Assembly: GCF_900105785.1 (NCBI RefSeq)
Contig: NZ_LT629799.1
Span: forward strand, 4,216,001-4,280,000
Reading direction: 5' to 3'
DNA length: 64,000 bases
Source: Microlunatus sagamiharensis
GTDB lineage: Bacteria; Actinomycetota; Actinomycetes; Propionibacteriales; Propionibacteriaceae
Under the pieces are notes generated by a model. It worked only from the letters and a program-made list of their open reading frames with translations, was not told the DNA's origin and did not search any database. Position 1 is the stretch's first letter; the number at the start of each line of letters is the position of its first letter. The translations under genes were made by a program, and so were the position numbers. This document shows, piece after piece, positions 8,512-15,003 of the stretch.

Positions 8512-9677
8512 CGGCGCTTCGAGCGCGCGACGAGCCGCGCGAGCACGGCGACGACCTCGCGCTGGTAGCGCGCGGGGGAGAAGTGGTCGAGGGCGTGGCG
8601 ACGGGCCTGCTCGGCCAGCCGCGTGGCCAGCGCCTCGTCCTCGACCAGGCGTCGCAGCGCCGCGGCCATCGCCGGGGCGTCGTCGGGCTCGACGAGCAGC
8701 CCGGTCTCGCCGTCGGTGATGCTCTCGAGGTGGCCGAGCGCGCGCGACGCCACGACCGGGCGCAGCGACAGCTGGGCCTCGACCACCGCGTTGCCGAAGG
8801 GCTCGCGCAGGGAGGGCGCCAGGACGACGTCGGCCGCGGTCAGGTGCGGCCAGATCGGCTTGCAGTAGCCGGGCAGCTCCACGGCGCCCTCGAGGTCGGG
8901 CTGCCCGGCCCGCTCGCGGAGCTCGGCCTCGTACCACTCGTAGCCGGGGTAGACCGAGCCGGCGAGCTCGACGGAGACGTCGTGGCCCTCGCGGCGCAGC
9001 TCGGCGACGGCCTCGAGGGCCACGTGCGGCGCCTTGCGGGGCGACAGCCGGCCGACGACGATCGTGCGGAGCCTCGCGCCCCGGGTGGCGGGGCGCGGGT
9101 CCTCGTCGGGCTCGGGCACGCCGTTGTAGACGAGGTTGGCCCTGGCCCGCAGCCCCTCGTCCACGTCGGTGAGCGCCGAGAGGGCGGCCCTGCTGATCAC
9201 CAGCAGGGCGTCGGCCAGGCGCAGCGGGGTCACGAGCAGGCGGCGCACGACCATCGAGTCGGTGTTCTCGGCCTCGTGCACGTGGCAGACCGACGGCGTC
9301 CGCGACAGCCGGGCCGCCGCCAGCCACCACGGCAGCGTGACCGTGTTGACGTAGAGCACGTCCGGACGGGTGCGGCGCAGGTAGGTGGTCAGCCGCGCCG
9401 TGGCCGACGCGGCGGACCAGGCGAGCTCGGCGAAGGCGCGGACCGACTGGTTGGCCCGGCGCACCACGGGGAAGTCGACGATCTCCACCTCGGCGCCGCG
9501 CTCGCGGATCATCGCGGCGAGCGGGCCGTCGTGCGGCATCGCGACGACCGCCCGGCCGCCCGCGCCGACGACGGCGGACAGGCTCTCCAGCATCTGCAGG
9601 TCGGACCCGTAGACGTCGGGGGAGGGGTTGGCCACGAGCACCGTGACCCCGGACAGGCTCTGCTCCGCGGTGGGCAC
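8508..9677 (-). CDS. Family 4 glycosyltransferase
   Basis: Retaining GT-B enzyme of 389 aa. N-terminal VLVANPSPDVYGSDLQMLE is the acceptor side. The C-terminal donor side has VVGRLSPRKAPHVALEA, the EX7E-type ADVVLAPSLREPFGNAVVEA segment, and ITDGETGLLVEPDD. The GTG start has a strong GAAGGAG ribosome site 6 nt upstream. First gene of a two-gene unit with 7510-8511. Part of the exopolysaccharide glycosyltransferase set. Confidence 0.87.
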   Translation of the reverse strand: MPTAEQSLSGVTVLVANPSPDVYGSDLQMLESLSAVVGAGGRAVVAMPHDGPLAAMIRERGAEVEIVDFPVVRRANQSVRAFAELAWSAASATARLTTYLRRTRPDVLYVNTVTLPWWLAAARLSRTPSVCHVHEAENTDSMVVRRLLVTPLRLADALLVISRAALSALTDVDEGLRARANLVYNGVPEPDEDPRPATRGARLRTIVVGRLSPRKAPHVALEAVAELRREGHDVSVELAGSVYPGYEWYEAELRERAGQPDLEGAVELPGYCKPIWPHLTAADVVLAPSLREPFGNAVVEAQLSLRPVVASRALGHLESITDGETGLLVEPDDAPAMAAALRRLVEDEALATRLAEQARRHALDHFSPARYQREVVAVLARLVARSKRR

Positions 9678-9925
9678 GGCGGCTCCTTCTCAACGGGTGG
9701 TTCTCTGCGGGTGGCCCCAAGTAGGGGCGGGACCCGCTCCGGCGCGGGCTCGACCGGCGGCCGACGTGGGTCGGCGGCGCCCGGCGAGCATAGGGGAGCC
9801 GGGGATGACTGTCGTCACAACAGGGCAGGAAAGTAGGCGGCCGGGGGCAATTCTCACTACCCTTTGTGGTTCATCCGGGCAACGACGTGCACCGGGACCC
9901 CCGGTACCTGGAGGAGTGACCAGAC
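9678..9925. promoter_or_regulatory. Divergent promoter region between two glycosyltransferase units
   Basis: 248 bp without a gene. On the plus strand TACCCT (9858-9863) is a possible -10 for the operon starting at 9926. On the minus strand TATGCT near 9788-9793 could serve the gene at 9677. No strong -35 is visible. GAGGAG at 9911-9916 is the ribosome site of the plus gene. Confidence 0.35.
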
Positions 9926-11170
9926 GTGCCCCACCCCTCCGCGGCCGCCCCTGCACGCGTGCCGGAGACGACGACGGAAGCGTCGTCCGCCGCGCCGCTG
10001 TGGCGCCGCGTGCTGCTCGACCGCTTCGGTGCGCACCACCCTAGGACGGTTCGGATCCTCGGCACGCACGGGGTCCCCGCGGCGTACGGCGGCTTCGAGA
10101 CCGCGGCCGAGAACGTCGCCCTCTTCCTGCGCGACGCCGGCTGGCGCGTCGTCGTCTACTGCCAGGTGCCCGGCACCGGGCCGGTGACGACCGACACCTG
10201 GCGCGGGCTCGAGCGGGTGCTGGTGCCGGTGGACCGCGACGGCTGGCTGGGCACCTCGCAGTTCGACCTGAAGACGATCGCGCACGCGGCCGCCCACGAC
10301 GACATCTGCCTCACCTTCGGCTACAACACCGCCGTCTTCAACGTGGCGCAGCGCCTGCTCGGCATCCCCAACGTGATCAACATGGACGGCATCGAGTGGT
10401 CGCGTGCCCGCTGGGGCAAGCTGCGGCAGGCCATCCTCTACGTCAACGAGCGGATCGGCTGCTTCGTCGGCAACCACCTCATCGCCGACCACCCGGTGAT
10501 CAACGACTACCTGCGGACGCGGGCACCGGCGCGCAAGATCACCACGGTCACCTACGGGGCGCCCACCGTGACGGAGGCGCCGACCGACGTCGTCGAGGCG
10601 TACGGGCTGGTGCCGGGCCGCTACCTCACGCTCATCGCGCGGCCGATCCCGGAGAACACCATCCTCGAGATCGTCGAGGGCTTCTCGCGGCGCGAGCGCG
10701 GCGTCGAGCTCGTGGTGCTCGGCGGCTACAAGCCCGACGAGGACGACTACCACCGCGCGGTGGTGGAGGCGGCCTCGCCCGAGGTGCGCTTCCTCGGCGG
10801 CATCTACGACCCCGCGGTCACCGCGGCGCTGCGGTTCCACAGCCTGGCCTACGTGCACGGGCACACCGTCGGCGGGACGAACCCCTCGCTGGTCGAGGCC
10901 CTGGGTGCGGGCAACCCGGTGCTGGCGCACGACAACGCCTACAACCGCTGGGTCGCCGGAGAGGCGGCGCTGTTCTTCAGCACCGCCGACGACGTGGACG
11001 CAGCGCTCGAGCGGCTCGTCGCCGACCCGGCCCTCGTGGCGCGGCTCGGCGAGGCCGCCCGCGCACGGCACGCCTCCGAGTTCACCTGGGAGCACGTCGC
11101 CGGTCAGTACGAACAGCTGCTGCTTCCTTACGTGGACCCGGCGGCACTCCCCCGAGAGGAACACCAGTGA
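9926..11170 (+). CDS. Glycosyltransferase with DUF1972 domain (rhamnosyltransferase-like)
   Basis: GT-B glycosyltransferase of 414 aa. Residues about 42-190 match DUF1972: GTHGVPAAYGGFETAAENVA, then VVYCQVPG and NVINMDGIEWSRARWGK. The C-terminal GT1/GT4 half has YLTLIARPIPENTILEIVEGF and HGHTVGGTNPSLVEALGAG. DUF1972 enzymes often act early in polymer assembly, transferring rhamnose or a related deoxysugar, but that specificity is inference. GTG start with GAGGAG 9 nt upstream. First gene of a co-translated run: its TGA overlaps the GTG of the oxidoreductase at 11167. Confidence 0.85.
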   Translation: MPHPSAAAPARVPETTTEASSAAPLWRRVLLDRFGAHHPRTVRILGTHGVPAAYGGFETAAENVALFLRDAGWRVVVYCQVPGTGPVTTDTWRGLERVLVPVDRDGWLGTSQFDLKTIAHAAAHDDICLTFGYNTAVFNVAQRLLGIPNVINMDGIEWSRARWGKLRQAILYVNERIGCFVGNHLIADHPVINDYLRTRAPARKITTVTYGAPTVTEAPTDVVEAYGLVPGRYLTLIARPIPENTILEIVEGFSRRERGVELVVLGGYKPDEDDYHRAVVEAASPEVRFLGGIYDPAVTAALRFHSLAYVHGHTVGGTNPSLVEALGAGNPVLAHDNAYNRWVAGEAALFFSTADDVDAALERLVADPALVARLGEAARARHASEFTWEHVAGQYEQLLLPYVDPAALPREEHQ

Positions 11171-12315
11171 TCAGAGTCGGCCTCGTCGGCCTCGGCAAGA
11201 TGGGCCTGTCCCACGTGTCGATCGTCAACGCGCACCCGGACGTGCAGGTGACCGGCATCTGCGACGCCACCGGCTACCTGCTCTCGGTGCTCGGCAAGTA
11301 CACCGGGCTCCCCACCTACGACGACTTCGACAAGATGATCGCGAAGGCGGACCTCGACGCGGTCGTCATCGCGACGCCGTCGGCCATGCACGGCCCCATG
11401 GTGCGCAAGGCGCTCGAGGCCGGTCTCCACGTCTTCTGCGAGAAGCCCTTCTGCCTCGACCCCGAGGAGTCCGAGGAGCTCGCGGCGCTGGCCCGCTCGC
11501 GCGGCCTCGTGACCCAGGTCGGCTACCACTACCGCTACGTGGGCGCCTTCGCCGAGGTCAAGCGCCTCGTCGACGCCGGCGCGATCGGCAAGGTCACGCA
11601 CCTGCTCGCCGAGGCGTACGGCCCGGTGGTGCTCAAGCCGCAGGGCTCGACGTGGCGCACCAAGAAGACGCTCGGCGGCGGCAGCCTCTACGACTACGCC
11701 GCGCACCCGCTGAACCTCGTGAACTGGTATGCGGGGGAGACCCGCCGCGCCGGGGGCTCGGTGCTCAAGCCGGTCTTCTCCCGCGAGACCGACGACGAGG
11801 TCTTCAGCACGCTGTTCCTCGACGACGACGTGACCGCGCAGCTGTCGATCAACTGGAGCGACGAGTCGCAGCGCAAGATGTCGACCAAGATCACCATCTG
11901 GGGGACCCAGGGCCGGATCTCGGCCGACCGCCAGGAGGTGCAGGCCTACCTGCGCGACGGTGACCTCGCACCGGCGGGCTACACGGCCGGCTGGAACGTC
12001 AAGTACACGACCGAGCTGACCGACGAGGTCTGGTTCTACGTCCGCGGCGAGGAGTACAGCGCCCAGGTCGACGCCTTCGTCTCGCGCGTCGAGGCCGGCA
12101 AGCTCGAGGGCCGCAACAACTTCGACGCCGCCGCGGTGACCGACCGCTCGATCGCCATGATCGTCGCCGACGCCTCCGGCACCCCGGCGACCGCGCGCGC
12201 CGCGGCGCTCGCCCCGTCCGGCGCCGAGCCCGAGGGCCTCGCCGGGGTGGCCGCCGGCGCCCGCACGATCGGACGCAGCGTCCGCTCCCTCTTCCGGAAG
12301 GCAGGCCGTCGGTGA
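11167..12315 (+). CDS. Gfo/Idh/MocA family NAD(P)-dependent oxidoreductase
   Basis: Sugar or cyclitol dehydrogenase of 382 aa. The N-terminal Rossmann fold starts VGLVGLGKMGLSHVSIV (GxGxxG), and the family EKP motif is in FCEKPFCLDPEESEEL, where the lysine is catalytic. GYHYRYVGAF and GGGSLYDYAAHPLNLVNWY are typical of the substrate domain. The final ~50 residues are Ala-rich and basic. GTGA overlaps on both sides place it in one unit with the neighbouring glycosyltransferase and the TIM-barrel gene. The substrate is probably a nucleotide sugar, inositol or polyol precursor (inference). Confidence 0.85.
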   Translation: MIRVGLVGLGKMGLSHVSIVNAHPDVQVTGICDATGYLLSVLGKYTGLPTYDDFDKMIAKADLDAVVIATPSAMHGPMVRKALEAGLHVFCEKPFCLDPEESEELAALARSRGLVTQVGYHYRYVGAFAEVKRLVDAGAIGKVTHLLAEAYGPVVLKPQGSTWRTKKTLGGGSLYDYAAHPLNLVNWYAGETRRAGGSVLKPVFSRETDDEVFSTLFLDDDVTAQLSINWSDESQRKMSTKITIWGTQGRISADRQEVQAYLRDGDLAPAGYTAGWNVKYTTELTDEVWFYVRGEEYSAQVDAFVSRVEAGKLEGRNNFDAAAVTDRSIAMIVADASGTPATARAAALAPSGAEPEGLAGVAAGARTIGRSVRSLFRKAGRR

Positions 12316-13214
12316 CGTCCACGCTCGAGACCCCCAAGCCCTTCACGATGGACCGCCTGCTCTTCGGCGACAACCAGTTCTTCGGCGTCAACCACATGTC
12401 CGAGGAGAAGGCGCGGGCCCAGGCCATGCGCTTCCAGGACATCTCTGCCGTGCAGGCCGTGCTCGACGCCGCGTACGACGAGGGCGTGCACACGTTCATG
12501 TGCACCACGCACGACCGCATCGCGCTGGTCTGCGACCACGTGCGGGCCAACCCGGACCGCTACCCGGAGATGACCTTCTTCCCCGGGATGCCGTACGCGC
12601 ACAAGTACGCCAACGCGATGACCGAGGACGGGCCGCTCGGCGCGATCAAGCGCTTCCTGCCCGACGGCGGCTTCCTCGACGCGGCCATGCGCGGCACCCG
12701 GTCCCTCGCCCGCAAGGACATCGAGGGCATCGTCACGCTGCTCATCGACTCCGAGATGAAGATGTTCGCCGGGCTGCGGACCCCGGTGATCTTCCTGCAG
12801 AACGTGGTCGTCGACCTGCTCCTCGGGCTCGGCTTCGACGACGCCTTCCGCATCTTCGACGAGCACGTCCGGGGCCGCTACGGCGCCGAGCCGGGCTACA
12901 TCACCATGAACACGCCGAAGCTGCTCGACGTGCTCGAGCGCCTCGGCCTGGAGAACCCGGTCATCTGCTCGAACATCAACAAGGTCGGCTTCCGGATGAG
13001 CGGCGGCATCGAGGGCTACCAGCAGCTCCTCGCCACCCGGCAGTTCCGGGCGATCGCGATGTCGGTCTTCGCCTCCGGCGCCATCCCGCCGGCCGAGGCC
13101 ATCGAGTGGGTCTGCGAGCAGCCGAACATCGAGTCGATCGTCTTCGGCGCCTCCAGCCGGGCGAACATCGCGTCGACGAAGCGGCTGGTCGACCAGTACT
13201 GGCCGACGGCCTGA
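12312..13214 (+). CDS. Aldo/keto reductase-like TIM-barrel protein, function unknown
   Basis: Protein of 300 aa. The first strand, RLLFGDNQFFGVNHM, and the end, IESIVFGASSRANIASTKRL, resemble the first and last strands of aldo/keto reductases, where the latter binds the NADPH phosphate. ISAVQAVLDAAYDEGVHTF corresponds to their second strand. The usual Asp-Tyr-Lys-His tetrad is not evident: the region that should read D-T-A-x-x-Y-G is instead CTTHDRIAL. It may be a degenerate or diverged reductase, or an isomerase. Start GTG overlaps the oxidoreductase stop by 4 bp. Confidence 0.6.
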   Translation: MTSTLETPKPFTMDRLLFGDNQFFGVNHMSEEKARAQAMRFQDISAVQAVLDAAYDEGVHTFMCTTHDRIALVCDHVRANPDRYPEMTFFPGMPYAHKYANAMTEDGPLGAIKRFLPDGGFLDAAMRGTRSLARKDIEGIVTLLIDSEMKMFAGLRTPVIFLQNVVVDLLLGLGFDDAFRIFDEHVRGRYGAEPGYITMNTPKLLDVLERLGLENPVICSNINKVGFRMSGGIEGYQQLLATRQFRAIAMSVFASGAIPPAEAIEWVCEQPNIESIVFGASSRANIASTKRLVDQYWPTA

Positions 13215-13236
13215 CCGGGCGGGGGGACCGTCGTGC

Positions 13237-13265
13237 CGCCGGCCCGCGAGGGAGAGCGGCCGGCG
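13237..13265 (+). terminator. Hairpin after the TIM-barrel gene
   Basis: CGCCGGCC and GGCCGGCG pair over 8 bp with a 12-nt loop, 23 bp after the stop at 13214. There is no T tract. A second hairpin, CCGGCCC-A-GGGCCGG, lies at 13295-13309. Either could attenuate read-through into the next block. Confidence 0.4.
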
Positions 13266-13320
13266 CCGCAGGGCCCCTCGCTTCAGTTCCGGATCCGGCC
13301 CAGGGCCGGGTCGCCTCCGC

Positions 13321-13352
13321 TATGATCTTGGACGGATCGACGTGGACGTCGA
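13321..13352 (+). promoter_or_regulatory. Putative internal promoter with a palindromic operator
   Basis: TATGAT at 13321-13326 is a good -10. Just downstream, TCGACGT-GG-ACGTCGA (13337-13352) is a perfect 16-bp palindrome that would cover the transcript start, as a repressor site does. No convincing -35 is seen. It precedes the nucleotidyltransferase/CDP-alcohol block. Confidence 0.4.
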
Positions 13353-13392
13353 CTGTTCCTGCGGGGGAATTTCGTAGTACGGGAGCATCTTC

Positions 13393-13764
13393 GTGAGCGT
13401 TGGCTACCTGCCTCACAGCTTTGACCTCTTCAACGTCGCGCACCTGCACCTGGTCGCGTCGGCGCGCGAGCGCTGCGAGCGCCTGGTCCTCGGGGTCCTC
13501 GACGACGACGAGGTGCGCGCGCGCACCGGCCGGCCGGCTGTCGTGCCCCTCGCCGAGCGCCTCGAGATCGCCTCGGCCGTGCGGGGCGTCGACGAGGTCG
13601 TGGTCCACGCCGCCGGCCAGGTGCCGGACGGCGCCGTCGTCCTGGTCGCCGAGGACGAGGCCGAGGGGTGGCCGGGCAGCACCGCCCTGCCGGCCCCGCG
13701 GCGCAGCGCGAGCGCCGTCCTGGGCCACGCCCTGCGCAGCGTGCAGTCCGAGGCCGTCGCGTGA
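13393..13764 (+). CDS. Degenerate nucleotidyltransferase-like protein
   Basis: Protein of 123 aa, clearly paralogous to the intact gene at 14522 (compare SARERCERLVLGVL with RSRERCDRLVVGVV). The nucleotide-binding HxGH motif is destroyed: FHIGHL of the intact copy is FNVAHL here. The central FKGDDWRG segment is missing, and the C-terminal TSSTLL-type motif has become RRSASAVL. It is therefore unlikely to be catalytic and may act as a regulatory or structural partner. Its frame is intact, and its TGA overlaps the next start as GTGA, arguing for a maintained protein. GTG start with GGGAG upstream. Confidence 0.7.
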   Translation: MSVGYLPHSFDLFNVAHLHLVASARERCERLVLGVLDDDEVRARTGRPAVVPLAERLEIASAVRGVDEVVVHAAGQVPDGAVVLVAEDEAEGWPGSTALPAPRRSASAVLGHALRSVQSEAVA

Positions 13765-14525
13765 CGAGCACCGTCGCCGGCGAGGACACGGGCTTCGCGG
13801 CCTCGTACCGCCGGCTCCGCGACGCGCAGAAGACCTCGTTCGGCGCACCGCTCTACTCGCTGCTGGTCAACCGGCCCCTCGGCCGGGTCTTCGCCGCCGC
13901 CGCGTACCAGGTCGGGGCCACCCCCAACCAGGTCACCGCGGTCGGCTCCGTGTTCACCTACGCCGGCATCCTGCTCGTGGCCCTGCTGGCCCCGGCCTGG
14001 TGGGTCGGCGTCCTGGTCGCCGCCCTGCTGGTCCTGGGCTACGCGCTCGACTCCGCCGACGGCCAGCTCGCCCGCCTGCGCGGCGGCGGCAGCGTGGCCG
14101 GCGAGTGGCTGGACCACATGTTCGACGCCGGCAAGGTCGCGAGCCTGCACCTGGCCGTGCTGATCGGGTGGTACCGCTTCCTGCCCGAGCGTGCCGAGGG
14201 CTGGCTGCTCGTGCCGATCGCCTTCAGCATCGCGGGCGTCGTGCTCTTCTTCGGCCAGCTGCTCAACGAGCAGCTCCTCCGTGTGCACCGCCTCAAGGCC
14301 GGCCTGCCGACCCCGCCGAAGCAGGGCGCGAGCCCGCTGCGGAGCCTCGGCAAGCTGCCGACCGACTACGGCCTGCTCTGCGCCTGCTTCCTGCTGCTCG
14401 GCCTCCCGACCGTATTCGCGGTCGTGTACGGGCTGCTGGCCGCGGCCACCGTGGGCCTCCTCGCGCTCAGCGTCGTGAAGTGGTTCCGCGAGATGAAGGC
14501 CCTCGAGCCGGAGGGCGTCCGATGA
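13761..14525 (+). CDS. CDP-alcohol phosphotransferase (membrane)
   Basis: Integral membrane enzyme of 254 aa that moves a phospho-alcohol from a CDP-activated donor to an acceptor. The full CDP-OH-P signature is present near residues 93-118: D-x2-D-G-x2-A-R, then G-x3-D-x3-D (starting DSADGQLARL, ending GEWLDHMFD). About five or six hydrophobic segments follow. It lies between a dead and a live nucleotidyltransferase with 4-bp overlaps, so the CDP donor is probably made by the gene at 14522. Acceptor unknown: phospholipid, inositol or glycan are all possible. Confidence 0.85.
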   Translation: MTSTVAGEDTGFAASYRRLRDAQKTSFGAPLYSLLVNRPLGRVFAAAAYQVGATPNQVTAVGSVFTYAGILLVALLAPAWWVGVLVAALLVLGYALDSADGQLARLRGGGSVAGEWLDHMFDAGKVASLHLAVLIGWYRFLPERAEGWLLVPIAFSIAGVVLFFGQLLNEQLLRVHRLKAGLPTPPKQGASPLRSLGKLPTDYGLLCACFLLLGLPTVFAVVYGLLAAATVGLLALSVVKWFREMKALEPEGVR

Positions 14526-14947
14526 GCGAGGGACCCGGCGTGCTCGGCTACGTCCCCGGCGCCTGGGACATGTTCCACATCGGGCACCTCAACATCCTCA
14601 AGCGCTCCCGCGAGCGCTGCGACCGGCTGGTCGTCGGCGTCGTCACCGACGAGGCCCTCTTCGCCGCCAAGGGCAAGCACCCGGTCATCCCCTTCGAGGA
14701 GCGCTGCGAGGTCGTCGCGGGCATGGCCATCGTCGACGAGGTCGTGCCGGACTTCTCCAGCGACAAGCTCGAGGTGTGGGGCCGCGTCGGCTTCGACGTC
14801 CTCTTCAAGGGCGACGACTGGCGGGGCACGCCCAAGGGCGACAAGCTCGAGCGCGACATGGCGAGCGTCGGGGTCGAGGTCAGCTACTTCCCCTACACGG
14901 CCCACACCTCGAGCACCCTGCTGAGGCAGCTCCTGGCCGAACGCTAG
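14522..14947 (+). CDS. Cytidylyltransferase-like protein (TagD/glycerol-3-phosphate cytidylyltransferase family)
   Basis: Protein of 141 aa, the size of single-domain cytidylyltransferases. The HxGH motif is in GAWDMFHIGHLNILKRSRE. The basic/acidic loop is FKGDDWRGTPKGDKLE, and the C-terminal HTSSTLLRQLL corresponds to the TSST-type phosphate-binding motif. Expected reaction: CTP plus an alcohol phosphate to a CDP-alcohol, feeding the transferase at 13761. The ATG overlaps that gene's stop as ATGA. Whether the alcohol is glycerol, ribitol or another polyol is not visible. Confidence 0.8.
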   Translation: MSEGPGVLGYVPGAWDMFHIGHLNILKRSRERCDRLVVGVVTDEALFAAKGKHPVIPFEERCEVVAGMAIVDEVVPDFSSDKLEVWGRVGFDVLFKGDDWRGTPKGDKLERDMASVGVEVSYFPYTAHTSSTLLRQLLAER

Positions 14948-15003
14948 GAGCTCGACGGGCCCACGGGGGGCGAGGCAAGCGGAGGCCGCAAGGAAGGGCG
15001 AGG

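Noticed and set aside
13393-13764. Nucleotidyltransferase remnant as a pseudogene
   Set aside because: No stop or frameshift, a plausible start and a GTGA overlap to the next gene argue for a maintained protein, so it was kept as a CDS.
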